NCBI GenBank assembly: GCA_001072465.1
Contig: JVKM01000060.1
Coordinates: 1 to 50,552, forward strand
Reading direction: 5' to 3'
Source of the DNA: Xylanimonas cellulosilytica
GTDB lineage: Bacteria > Actinomycetota > Actinomycetes > Actinomycetales > Actinomycetaceae
DNA: 50,552 nucleotides
Made by a program: the position numbers and the translations under genes
The notes under the pieces: generated by a model
What the model saw: only the letters and a program-made list of their open reading frames with translations
Databases searched by the model: none
Told to the model about the DNA's origin: nothing
Part shown: positions 17,633-25,808 of the stretch, in pieces
Layout: each line of letters starts with the position of its first letter
How positions within the stretch are numbered: position 1 is the first letter of the stretch

Positions 17633-19618
17633 TCAGGAGGTCGGCGCGACGCGGATCGCTCGGACCTGGGTGGCCTTCACGCTCGCCCACAGGCCCTCGC
17701 CGACACCGAGGCCCAGCTCGGACCATGCGGCGGCGGTGACTCGGGCGCTCACCGACACACCCTCCGCGAGCGCGACGCGCACGCTGACGAGGGATCCATC
17801 GACATCGATGCCCGCGACGACGCCGGGCAGGACGGAACGCGGCGAGGCATGGGCCTCCTCGCGGGACAGAGCCACGGCCTCGGGCGGGAAGGTGAGGGCG
17901 ACGCGCGCCAGCTCCTCCCCAGGGGCAACGCTGTCGGAAGCCGCCCACAGCGCCCCGTCGCCGACGCGCACGCCGACCATGCCGGGACGCGAGAGCGCCG
18001 GTCCGCTCACGATGTTGAGCCCGGCCAAGCGGGCCGCGAACACCGACGCGGGCGATGCGAGCACACGGGCGGGTTCGCCCTCTTCGACGATACGCCCCTC
18101 CCCCATGACGATCATGTGGGAGGCGAGGGAGAGCACCTCGGCGATGTCGTGGGAGACCAGCAGCGTCGTGATGCCGGCGCCCGCCAAGCGCTCGCGCAGG
18201 ACGGCGGAGACCTGAGCGGTGGCCTCGACGTCGAGGGCAGCAGTGGGCTCGTCGAGGATGAGGACTTCGGGGCGGAAGACGAGGGCACGAGCGATCGCGA
18301 CGCGGGCCGCCTGGCCGCCGGACAGGTCGGAGGCGCGCTTGCTCGCGAGGTCGGCGATCCCCACGGCGCGCAGCTGTTCAAGGGCGGCGGCCCGGGCCTC
18401 GGCGCGCCCCACCCCGCGCACGCGCAGGGGGAAAGCGACGTTGGCGAGCACGCTCATGTGGGTGAAGATGCGGGGCGCCTGGGAAACCAGGGCGACGCCG
18501 CGGCGGCGCGCAGGCACGAACGTGGCGGCATCATCGACGACGCGTTCGCCGATGCTGACGGTCCCGCTATCCACACGCAGGGTCCCGGCGATCACCTGGG
18601 CGAGCGTCGACTTTCCCGCGCCGTTGTGCCCGACGACGGCGGTGACGAGGCCGGGGCGCAGAGACGCGTCCACGTCCCATCCGCGCGCCGCCACGGTTCC
18701 GGCGACGCGTACGGCCACGCCCTCCCCCGCCTGGCCTGCGAGCGCGGCGGGGGCCTCGGAGGAGCGAGCGGAAGGAACAGCAGAAGCGGAAGCGTGCCCA
18801 GGCCTCATCGATCGAAGGAGCGAGGCGAGGCGTCCCCACGGGGTTTCCGTCAACGCAACGACGGCTGCTGCGACGCCGAGGAGGACCACGCCGAGCGCGA
18901 GGGCCAGGTCCGCGTCGGACTCTCGGGCCAGGTAGATCTGGAGGGGCATCGTGCGGGTCACGCCCTGCATGGACCCCGCGAAGGTGAGGGTCGCGCCGAA
19001 CTCGCCGAGGCAGCGGGCCAGCGCAAGGGCGGCGCCGCGCCCGAGGCCGGGCAGGACGGTCGGCAGGGTGATCTGCCAGAACACGCGCGAGGGCGAGGCC
19101 CCCAGGGAGGAGGCCATCTCGTCGAGCCCCTGCTCGCGGGCACGCAGCGCGGACTCGAGGGTGACGATGAGGAAGGGCAGGGAGACGAAGACCTGTGCGA
19201 TGACGACGGCGGTCGTCGTGAAGGCGATGTCGAGGCCGGCACCGCTGAGGAGCGCCCCGAGGGTCGAGCGCCGACCGAAGGCCGCAAGCAGGGCGATGCC
19301 CGCGACGACGGGCGGCAGCGAGAGCGGCAGGGCGACGAGGATGCGGGCTGCACGCACGCCCCGCCACGAGCGGGACAGCACGAGGGCCGCGGGGACGCCG
19401 AGGAGGAGGTCCACGCCGAGCGCAACGGCGCAGGTGCGCAGCGACAGGCCGAGGGCGTCGCGTGCCTCCGGGGTCGCGAGGGTCGTGCCGAGGGCGGCCC
19501 AGTTGACGCGCCCCAGCATGAAGGCCAGGGGCAGGACCAGGAAGCACAGGGCGAGCGCACCGAGGCCCCCCGCCCAAAGGGGCAGGGGGCTCACGGCGGG
19601 CGTTCGACGCGATGTCAC
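17633..19618 (-). CDS. modB: Fused molybdate ABC transporter permease/ATP-binding protein ModBC
   Basis: A 661-residue fusion of ModB and ModC. Residues 1-260 form the membrane permease with about five helices and the EAA loop (EMASSLGASPSRVFWQITLP). The ABC domain follows: Walker A GHNGAGKST, signature LSGGQAARVAIAR, Walker B LILDEPTAALD, and a His switch SHDIAEV. The C-terminal 110 residues resemble a TOBE molybdate-binding domain, which in ModC gives feedback by bound oxyanion. The GTG at 19618 lies 9 bases after the modA stop, so modA-modBC is one operon. Tungstate import by the same transporter is possible. Confidence 0.9.
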   Translation of the reverse strand: MTSRRTPAVSPLPLWAGGLGALALCFLVLPLAFMLGRVNWAALGTTLATPEARDALGLSLRTCAVALGVDLLLGVPAALVLSRSWRGVRAARILVALPLSLPPVVAGIALLAAFGRRSTLGALLSGAGLDIAFTTTAVVIAQVFVSLPFLIVTLESALRAREQGLDEMASSLGASPSRVFWQITLPTVLPGLGRGAALALARCLGEFGATLTFAGSMQGVTRTMPLQIYLARESDADLALALGVVLLGVAAAVVALTETPWGRLASLLRSMRPGHASASAVPSARSSEAPAALAGQAGEGVAVRVAGTVAARGWDVDASLRPGLVTAVVGHNGAGKSTLAQVIAGTLRVDSGTVSIGERVVDDAATFVPARRRGVALVSQAPRIFTHMSVLANVAFPLRVRGVGRAEARAAALEQLRAVGIADLASKRASDLSGGQAARVAIARALVFRPEVLILDEPTAALDVEATAQVSAVLRERLAGAGITTLLVSHDIAEVLSLASHMIVMGEGRIVEEGEPARVLASPASVFAARLAGLNIVSGPALSRPGMVGVRVGDGALWAASDSVAPGEELARVALTFPPEAVALSREEAHASPRSVLPGVVAGIDVDGSLVSVRVALAEGVSVSARVTAAAWSELGLGVGEGLWASVKATQVRAIRVAPTS

Positions 19619-19627
19619 CTGTCGATG

Positions 19628-20425
19628 TTACTTCGCGGCGGGCGTGAAGCCCGCGTTTTCGAGGACCTTCTGGCCGTCGGCGGAGAGGACCAGGTCGATC
19701 CACTTCTGGCCGAGGTCCTTCTTGGTCGAGGCAGTCACGAGGGCGATCGGGTACTTGTTGACGGCCTCATTGGCACCCTGGATCTCGACGGTGTCGACTG
19801 CGTCACCTTCGGCGAGGGCGTCGGTCTTGTAGACGATACCGGCGTCGGCTTGGCCGGAGGAGACCTTGCCGCGCACGTCGGTGACGGCCTGCTCCTCGGA
19901 AACCGGGTTGAGGGTCACACCGAGCTTCTCGGTGAGGGTCTTGGTGAGCTTGCCGCAGGGAACCTCGGGCGCACAGATCACCAGCTTGACTCCATCGAGC
20001 GAGGAGTCGAGGCCGGTCACGCCCGCCGGATTGCCGGGCGTCGTGATGAGGGTGAGGGTGTTGGTGACGAAGATGGTCTGCGCGTCGACCTGCGAGGCGT
20101 CGGCGGCCTTCTTCATGGTGGACTCGTTGGCGGTGGCCAGGACGTCAACATCCGCGCCTTCGCCGAGCTGGGTCACGAGGTCCTGGGAGCCCGCGAAGTT
20201 AAAGCGCACGTCCACGCCGGGGTTGGCGGCCTCAAAGGTCTTTTCGAGCTCACCGAAGGTCTCGGTCAGCGAGGCGGCGGCGTAGACGTTGAGGACGGTG
20301 GTCTCGGCGGCGGGCTGGGTTGCCTCGGCCGAGGCCGTGGAGTCGGCGGGGGTGGAGCCGGAGGTGCAGGCGGCGAGTGCCAGGGCGGCGGCGCCGATGG
20401 CGGGGAGGATGCGGAGGGAACGCAC
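19628..20425 (-). CDS. modA: Molybdate-binding lipoprotein ModA
   Basis: A 265-residue periplasm-side receptor that captures molybdate for ModBC. A signal peptide ends in the lipobox LAAC (Cys at about 19), so the mature protein is lipid-anchored. NVYAAASLTETFGELEK is the ModA oxyanion-loop signature, and NFAGSQDLVTQL, ANESTMKKAADA, GKVSSGQADAGIVYKTDA and LITTPGNP follow in family order. The start is GTG at 20425 with GGAG six bases upstream; an overlapping ATG in another frame is not used. First gene of the mod operon. Confidence 0.93.
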   Translation of the reverse strand: MRSLRILPAIGAAALALAACTSGSTPADSTASAEATQPAAETTVLNVYAAASLTETFGELEKTFEAANPGVDVRFNFAGSQDLVTQLGEGADVDVLATANESTMKKAADASQVDAQTIFVTNTLTLITTPGNPAGVTGLDSSLDGVKLVICAPEVPCGKLTKTLTEKLGVTLNPVSEEQAVTDVRGKVSSGQADAGIVYKTDALAEGDAVDTVEIQGANEAVNKYPIALVTASTKKDLGQKWIDLVLSADGQKVLENAGFTPAAK

Positions 20426-20768
20426 TCATATCTCCTTTTGAGAGGGAATCGAACGCGTTAAATCTAACAAGGGGCGCAGCAAGCACGCAACGGTTCGCAA
20501 GAGCGCACCCAAATTGTTACTTTTGCTTTTGATACCGGGGAAAGCCAGAAAGTTATTTAACTTGTTTTTACCCATCATAAAACGGGGTAAGCCGCCATAC
20601 TCAGGCCACTCCAGTCGCGCATCGACACACTCAGACGTGCGGAGGCCCCCTTTCACTCGGGCGACGCGCACACAAAATCACCTCACGCTCACGCCCGCCC
20701 TCAGACCCACCCCCACAGCAGGAAGGGACTAGGATCACACTTATACACATTCGCCACCGGAGGACACC
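20426..20768. other. Divergent modA / moaB-like intergenic region with small palindromes
   Basis: 343 bases hold both promoters. Dyads seen: GTTAaatcTAAC (20457-20468), close to modA, and AAGTTATTTAACTT (20550-20563). Either could be a regulator site; neither matches the E. coli ModE consensus well enough to name. The rest is unremarkable. Confidence 0.35.
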
Positions 20769-21281
20769 ATGCCCAAGCCCGTCGACTACGACCTCAGCCA
20801 GATCAGCGCCCACGTCATCACCTATTCCGACCGCATCCAGCGCGGCACGAAGGAGGACCGGGCGACCCCCGCCTGCACGGCGGCGCTGGCCGAGGCCGGC
20901 CTGGGCCCCGTGACGGTCGCGGCGATCCCCGAGAGCGCCGACATCCTCGAGACGGAGATTCGCAGCGCGCTCGAGGCCGGCGCGCGCTTCATCCTGGTCC
21001 TGGGTGGCTCGGGTTTCGGCGTGGGCAACTACGCACCCGAGGTCGTCCGCTCGATCGTCGAGGTCGAGATCCCCGGCATCGCCGAGCAGATCCGCGCCCA
21101 CGGCCTCGCCAATACCCCCCTGTCGGGCCTGTCCCGAGAGGTCGTCGGCGTAACTGCACGCGACTCCTCGGGCGCCCTCATCATCTCTTCCCCCGGCTCG
21201 CGAGGCGGCGCACTCGACACCCTCGAGGTCGTCACGCCGCTGCTCCCCGCGATCTTCCACCAGCTCGACGAGCAGCGCTGA
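20769..21281 (+). CDS. MoaB/MogA-like molybdopterin-binding protein with degenerate active site
   Basis: A 170-residue member of the MoCF-binding fold (HVITYSDR, PGSRGGALDTL), the family that adenylates molybdopterin. Two key motifs are altered. The usual PDE is PES (near residue 56) and the GGTG-xxx-RD-xTPE loop is GGSGFGVGNYAPE. Both aspartates that coordinate Mg in E. coli MogA (D49, D82) are therefore replaced. The canonical paralogue at 40455 keeps both. It probably binds molybdopterin or a related ligand without normal catalysis. It starts at ATG 20769 after GGAGGACACC and is divergent from modA, suggesting a Mo-homeostasis role. Confidence 0.8.
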   Translation: MPKPVDYDLSQISAHVITYSDRIQRGTKEDRATPACTAALAEAGLGPVTVAAIPESADILETEIRSALEAGARFILVLGGSGFGVGNYAPEVVRSIVEVEIPGIAEQIRAHGLANTPLSGLSREVVGVTARDSSGALIISSPGSRGGALDTLEVVTPLLPAIFHQLDEQR

Positions 21282-21301
21282 CCCCCTCCCCCCCTCCCTC
21301 C

Positions 21302-21416
21302 AATGTCGCACGTAATTTGGTTTCCCTGATTTTTATTAGGGGCCCGGAAAACGTTGAAATACCAATGCTTCCATTTCAAAGCATGAAAGGTTGACACGGG
21401 AATTACGTGCGACATT
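21302..21416. repeat. MITE-like element with perfect 16-bp inverted ends, copy B
   Basis: AATGTCGCACGTAATT (21302-21317) is the exact reverse complement of AATTACGTGCGACATT (21401-21416). The interior shares GAAAACGTTG, CCAA and GAAAGG with copy A at 7917. No coding capacity. Confidence 0.8.
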
Positions 21417-21461
21417 TGTGGGGAACCAAGCCAGTGCTCCAGACGAGGCCTCGGCTCGTTA

Positions 21462-21566
21462 GTGTCCGGGGGCGGCGGCGAGGCCTGGCCGGGCTTCGAG
21501 ATCGATCACTCCGAGCCGTAGGCTCGAGTGTGGCGATCTCGCGGGCGGGCCGCCGCCCCCGGACAC
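21462..21566. repeat. GC-rich hairpin element, copy B
   Basis: GTGTCCGGGGGCGGCGGC (21462-21479) pairs perfectly with 21549-21566; inner dyads CGAGATCG/CGATCTCG and CGAGCC/GGCTCG make one long stem. It shares GCCTGGCCGGGCTTCGAG and CTCGCGGGCGGGCCGCCGCC with the hairpin at 8171, and in both places follows a MITE-like copy. Confidence 0.75.
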
Positions 21567-21572
21567 CAGAAA

Positions 21573-21611
21573 CGAACGAGGCCACGGCGCACGCCACGGC
21601 CTCGTCGTTGT
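21573..21611. terminator. Possible hairpin terminator downstream of the Pce-like gene
   Basis: CGAGGCC and GGCCTCG form an interrupted stem extended by AACGA/TCGTT at its base, between the hairpin element and the Pce-like gene's 3' end. Assignment to that gene is tentative. Confidence 0.35.
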
Positions 21612-21705
21612 CGGGAGGTCAGCTCTTGCAGCGACGCAGGAGCGCCACCCACCTGCGTCAATACGCGGCGGGCGGCGCTTTGTGAGGTTGTTCGCCGGGG
21701 CTCGC

Positions 21706-23763
21706 TCAGAAGGTGTACCCCACCCAGGCGCCGGAGTCAGTAAAGACCGAGAAGCGCCCATCGATGTAGTTCCGACCGGTGACCATCCGCCCGTCATACG
21801 ACAGGTAGTACCACGTGCCACCATCGAGGACCCAGCCTGTTGCCCGAGAACCGCTCGAGCCCAGGTAGTACCAGGAGCCGTTCGAGTAGAGCCAGCCGGT
21901 CGCCATCGCACCGGAGGGTGCCGCGTAGTACACAGCGCTTCCATCCGAGAACCAGCCGAGGGCCATCATTCCCTCGCTGCCGAAGTAGTACCAGGAGCCG
22001 TGGTCGTACAGCCATCCGGTCGCCATCGCACCACTGGCGCGCAGGTAGTACCAGGTGCCGCCGCCGTCCAGCCACCCGGTGACCATCGCACCCGAAGAAC
22101 GCATGTAGTACCAGGATCCCTGAACGCTCGTCCAGCCGGTAGCCATAGCGCCCGAGCGCCCATCGAGCCAGTACCAGGAGCCGCCGTCGTACAGCCAACC
22201 ATTATGGGCGCGTCCATCATGCAGGTAGTACCACTTGCCTTTAATCTGCGTCCACCCATTACCGGAAGGGTGCCCCGCAGAGTCGAGATAGTAGAGGCCT
22301 TTACCCGTGTCGACCAGCTCCGAGGAAACCATCGCACCCGAATAGTCCATCCAGTACCACTGCCCCTTGTCGTACACCCAGGTGATGGCCTCGGCGGAGG
22401 GCTTGCCCGCGAAGTAGTACCAGTTGCCGCTGCTTCCCTTCCACCAGCCGGTCGTGGCCGCGGGGCGCCCGCCCTTGAACCACCAGGCGCGCGGACTTTC
22501 CAGGCCGTACTCATGTCCCCAGGAAGCGTAGGACAGATCGTTGTACGAAATGCCGGAAGGGCCGAAAGTGGCGATGAGCGAGGGAATATGCCCACTCGAC
22601 CATAAGTCCATCATCGGCACCCACGACGATTCCCCATGAATGACGCTCTCAGTCAGATTATCAGGGGTGTACCATTCCGGCCCCGTCTGCGCGATCATGG
22701 AGGGACTCAACGCCTTCATGAAGGCACTGGAGTTAGAGCTCGGCAGGCCGTGGTGACCGGCCTTAAGCATGTCGACATGCCCAACGATCGGGGCTATGCG
22801 GTCCTCGTAGCCGCCACCAGCCTCCAGGTCGGCGGCCAGGTAGGCGGAATGCCCGAAGGCGCTCACCTTCGCGGTGTAGGCAATGAGGTTTGCATCGCGT
22901 ACACCGGTCTTCTTGTAGTTTTCAGCCGGATCCGTGGGGATAATCTGAACATCCATATCACCCAGCGTGATGTGGGTGTTGTCGTCCTTGATGTTCTGCA
23001 CGATCGACGCTCCGTACGCGCCCTGAGCCCACCGCGCGGCCGCCATCATGTTGTCGTAGATCCACTGGTTGTCCCACAGGCGGGACTTATCCGTAATCCA
23101 CGCATCGGAATACTCGGGGCTGAGAATGACCTTCGGACGGAACTTCTTGATGATCTCGTCCGCATTGTCGATGTGGTCGGAGTGCGCGTGCGTTCCCAGG
23201 TAGAACGCGAGGTTCGAGGAGGTGACGCCATGGTTGGACATGTAGCCGAGTACCCAGTCGGTATCTCCGAGCGCGGCATTAACAACTCCCTCACGCAGCG
23301 GGTAGCGCGGATCCTTGCCGTCGGGGGCGCCGACCCCCTCCGCTCCGTCGATCATGGCGAAGACGCCGCGCGATTCGAGCAGGATGGCGTCCGCCGAACC
23401 CGTCGTCGTCAGGATATGAATGCGGGTGGGGCCATCCGTGCCGGGGAAGGTGTAGATCTGCGCGTCGACGCCGTCCACGCTTTCTTCCTCGGACGAGGCC
23501 GTGGCCTCCTCTGCGGAATCCGCGGATTCGGCGGCATCGGAAGTATCAGCACCGTCCGAGGCCGCACGGTCCTGCGCGGTGTCGGGGGCGGAAACGCCAG
23601 AGTCGGAGCTCGACGCATCGAGGTCGGTAGACTCCATGTCGCCATGCATGTTCTGGCCATCTGTCGGAGCGGCGGCAGTGGCGGGAGCGAGGGAGGCGAC
23701 AAGAATTCCTGACAGCACTGCCAGTCCGAGTCGCTGCCACAGTTGTCCGTGACGAAGATTCAT
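21706..23763 (-). CDS. Pce/CbpE-like phosphorylcholine esterase with choline-binding-type repeats
   Basis: A 685-residue secreted protein. A Sec signal (1-32), an acidic Ser/Asp/Glu linker (33-100), a metallo-beta-lactamase-fold domain (about 101-400) and 12 tandem cell-wall-binding repeats of about 20 residues (about 439-685, GWxxxxGxWYYxxxxGxM pattern). Metal ligands are visible: HAHSDH (192-197), Asp312 in AADLEAG, His337-338 in KAGHHG. The catalytic domain matches pneumococcal Pce in detail as recalled (ADAILLESRGVFAMIDG, DGKDPRYPLREGV, SDAWITDKSRLWDN, FMKALSPSMIAQT). Pce removes phosphocholine from teichoic acid. A choline-bearing surface is implied but not proven. The ATG at 23763 gives a clean signal peptide; AAGG lies upstream. 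Confidence 0.85.
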   Translation of the reverse strand: MNLRHGQLWQRLGLAVLSGILVASLAPATAAAPTDGQNMHGDMESTDLDASSSDSGVSAPDTAQDRAASDGADTSDAAESADSAEEATASSEEESVDGVDAQIYTFPGTDGPTRIHILTTTGSADAILLESRGVFAMIDGAEGVGAPDGKDPRYPLREGVVNAALGDTDWVLGYMSNHGVTSSNLAFYLGTHAHSDHIDNADEIIKKFRPKVILSPEYSDAWITDKSRLWDNQWIYDNMMAAARWAQGAYGASIVQNIKDDNTHITLGDMDVQIIPTDPAENYKKTGVRDANLIAYTAKVSAFGHSAYLAADLEAGGGYEDRIAPIVGHVDMLKAGHHGLPSSNSSAFMKALSPSMIAQTGPEWYTPDNLTESVIHGESSWVPMMDLWSSGHIPSLIATFGPSGISYNDLSYASWGHEYGLESPRAWWFKGGRPAATTGWWKGSSGNWYYFAGKPSAEAITWVYDKGQWYWMDYSGAMVSSELVDTGKGLYYLDSAGHPSGNGWTQIKGKWYYLHDGRAHNGWLYDGGSWYWLDGRSGAMATGWTSVQGSWYYMRSSGAMVTGWLDGGGTWYYLRASGAMATGWLYDHGSWYYFGSEGMMALGWFSDGSAVYYAAPSGAMATGWLYSNGSWYYLGSSGSRATGWVLDGGTWYYLSYDGRMVTGRNYIDGRFSVFTDSGAWVGYTF

Positions 23764-23838
23764 GAGCACGCCTTGAGTGGGATGGGTCACTAGATGCTTA
23801 CTAGCTAAACCTACACCCAAAAACGCGTTACTGACAAA

Positions 23839-24471
23839 TCAGTTGCTCAGAAATGTCTCCCACCAGGCCACATCTTCGGGGGTATCAATATCCCGGCACA
23901 CGTCGGCACTCACGCTCACCCGCTCGACGTCGAGGGCGCGCAGCACCCGACGAACCCCCACGCCGCGGACGGACCCGAGGGCAGCCACGGCCTCGTCGAG
24001 GACGCGGCGCAGCGCACCAGCGCGGTAGACGCCCATCAGATACTGGTCGAAAGGCTCCGGATCGCCACCGCGCACGACACGCCCCTCGACCCCCTCTCCC
24101 AACGCAGGTTCGAGGAGGGCGGGCAGGAAAGCACCCACACCGGGAGCGTCGACGGAAACAACCACGACGAGGACATCGTCGCCGACGCTCAGTGCACGCA
24201 AGCCCGCGTCGATACCGGCCAGCGGGCCGCCGCTCGGCGGATCCTCAAGGGTACGCAGGACACCGTCGGGGACGCGCACACTGGGCGGCACAACAGCCAC
24301 GCACCCTGCGCCGCACGCCTCTATCAAGGCCGCGCACACGCGGTCGATCAAGCGCACGCCACCCAGCGTCAGATCCGGCTTGGAGACGCCACCCAGGCGC
24401 TCTCCCCCACCGCCGCCGACGACGATCGCGGCAACGTCAGCGCGCGGGGCGGCCACGGGACTCAGTCCCAC
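23839..24471 (-). CDS. mobA: MobA-like molybdenum cofactor guanylyltransferase
   Basis: A 210-residue nucleotidyltransferase that would attach GMP to Mo-molybdopterin, giving the bis-MGD form NarG needs. The GTP-binding loop VVGGGGGERLGGVSKPDL (about 17-34) is the MobA signature, with GGPLAGIDAG and a VSVDAPGV metal-binding Asp downstream. The start is GTG at 24471, overlapping the last 10 bases of the moeB-like gene, so the two are translationally coupled. Last gene of the moaD-moaE-moeB-mobA run. Confidence 0.88.
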   Translation of the reverse strand: MGLSPVAAPRADVAAIVVGGGGGERLGGVSKPDLTLGGVRLIDRVCAALIEACGAGCVAVVPPSVRVPDGVLRTLEDPPSGGPLAGIDAGLRALSVGDDVLVVVVSVDAPGVGAFLPALLEPALGEGVEGRVVRGGDPEPFDQYLMGVYRAGALRRVLDEAVAALGSVRGVGVRRVLRALDVERVSVSADVCRDIDTPEDVAWWETFLSN

Positions 24472-25286
24472 GGGGCGAAGGTCAGCACGTCGGCGCGCTG
24501 CGTCGCCGCATCCGTCATGAGGACGCGCCCGATCAGCGGCTCACCGAAGCCCACCAGCAGCTTGATAGCCTCCGTCGCCATTGCGGTGCCCGCCTGGCCT
24601 ACCACGGGACCGAGCACGCCAACCTTCGGCGAGGCCGGAGTCGTCCCAGGCGCAGGCTTGACCGGATGCAGGCTCCGCAGCGTCAGCGACGGCACAGGGG
24701 CCGGTGCCTCAGACCAGAACACGCTCACCTGGAAGGCCATCGACACGACCGTGCCCCACACCAGCGGAACACCGGAATCCGCGCAATAGTCCGCCACCAG
24801 GTACTTCGAGTCAAAGCTATCCGTGCACTCGACGATCAGGTCCCACTCGCGGCCATGCTCGTCCAGCCACTCGCGGGTCACGTGCCCGTAGCGCTCAAAA
24901 TGCACCGAGGAGTTCAGTCCGCTCAGGTGACGCACCGCGGAATCCGGCTTCGGATCCCCCACGTCACCCTCGCCGTGCAGAAGCTGACGCTGAAGGTTCG
25001 ACACCTCGACCACGTCGGAATCGCAGATGCCGATCGTGCCGATGCCCGCCGCCGTCAGGTACAGGAGGACGGGGGAGCCGAGGCCGCCCGCGCCCACCAC
25101 GAGCACGCGCGCGGCTGCCAGGCGCGCCTGACCGGCCTCGCCAATACCGGACACCAGCCAATTGCGACGGAAACGCTCCAGCGCGGGATCCCCGGCCTCG
25201 TACGGGACGGGCTGATTGATCAGCGGGAGGGCGACAGTGCGCCCCGAGACGGCCGCATGACGGGAATAAGGATCGCCGATCGTCAT
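24462..25286 (-). CDS. moeB: MoeB/ThiF-type adenylyltransferase lacking the zinc cysteines
   Basis: A 274-residue E1-like enzyme that would adenylate the C-terminal Gly of MoaD. GIGEAGQARLAAARVLVVGAG leads into the nucleotide loop GAGGLGS (65-71), then DSDVVEVSNLQRQ (Arg finger) and ECTDSFDSKYLVAD. MoeB normally has two CxxC pairs holding zinc; here neither is present, and the stretch normally read as CYRCLFP is SLTLRSLHPVKP. There is no rhodanese domain. It starts at ATG 25286, one base after the moaE stop. It is probably still functional as the only E1 enzyme beside MoaD and MoaE, but this is inferred. Confidence 0.87.
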   Translation of the reverse strand: MTIGDPYSRHAAVSGRTVALPLINQPVPYEAGDPALERFRRNWLVSGIGEAGQARLAAARVLVVGAGGLGSPVLLYLTAAGIGTIGICDSDVVEVSNLQRQLLHGEGDVGDPKPDSAVRHLSGLNSSVHFERYGHVTREWLDEHGREWDLIVECTDSFDSKYLVADYCADSGVPLVWGTVVSMAFQVSVFWSEAPAPVPSLTLRSLHPVKPAPGTTPASPKVGVLGPVVGQAGTAMATEAIKLLVGFGEPLIGRVLMTDAATQRADVLTFAPWD

Positions 25287-25287
25287 C

Positions 25288-25707
25288 TCACAGACCCGAC
25301 CAGTTGTGCGAACCGTCAGTCAATTCCTGCTTCTTCCAGATCGGGAGCTTCGCCTTCACATCCTCGACGATAGCCTCGACCGCACGGAATGCCTGCGCGC
25401 GATGCTCTGCAGCGACGGCGACGACCATCGCATCCTCGCCGATCTCCAGATGCCCCACGCGGTGCCACGCAACGATGCAATGCACACCCGGACGATCCTT
25501 GAATTCCATGACGATGTCCCGCAGAATCTGCTGCGATGAGGGGTGCGAGGAATACTCGATCGCATCCACGCTCTCTCCGCCGTCATGGTTACGCACAACC
25601 CCAATAAAGGACGCCACAGCACCACACGTATCCCGACGTGCGCTATCAATCAGCGCGCCAGTATCCAGCGGCTCATCGGTGATGCCGGTTGCAATCTCAG
25701 CTGACAT
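25288..25707 (-). CDS. moaE: Molybdopterin synthase catalytic subunit MoaE
   Basis: A 139-residue subunit that, with thiocarboxylated MoaD, puts two sulfurs into precursor Z. Motifs: GAVASFIGVVRNHDGG (29-44), EYSSHP (51-56), WHRVGHLEIGE (81-91), EHRAQAF (101-107), and the catalytic KLPIWKKQ (120-127, Lys120 and Lys127-region) with DGSHNW. GGAGGA five bases upstream of ATG 25707 decides that start over the in-frame ATG at 25743. It follows the HTH-MoaD gene, its expected partner, after about 100 bases containing a hairpin. Confidence 0.93.
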   Translation of the reverse strand: MSAEIATGITDEPLDTGALIDSARRDTCGAVASFIGVVRNHDGGESVDAIEYSSHPSSQQILRDIVMEFKDRPGVHCIVAWHRVGHLEIGEDAMVVAVAAEHRAQAFRAVEAIVEDVKAKLPIWKKQELTDGSHNWSGL

Positions 25708-25753
25708 GGGATCCTCCAGGGACGGGAATGCCTTCCCCTCCATCTTACGAGGG

Positions 25754-25785
25754 AGCGGTCAGGATTGTCTTACAACCCTGACCGC
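25754..25785 (-). promoter_or_regulatory. Hairpin between the HTH-MoaD and moaE genes
   Basis: A 14-bp stem (25754-25768 with 25772-25785). The one non-pair is A-C if read on plus-strand RNA but a G-U pair on minus-strand RNA, so it is shaped for the minus-strand transcript. No T-tract follows; attenuation or RNA processing are possible roles. Confidence 0.45.
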
Positions 25786-25808
25786 CCCACACAAATGACT
25801 AAAAAATC

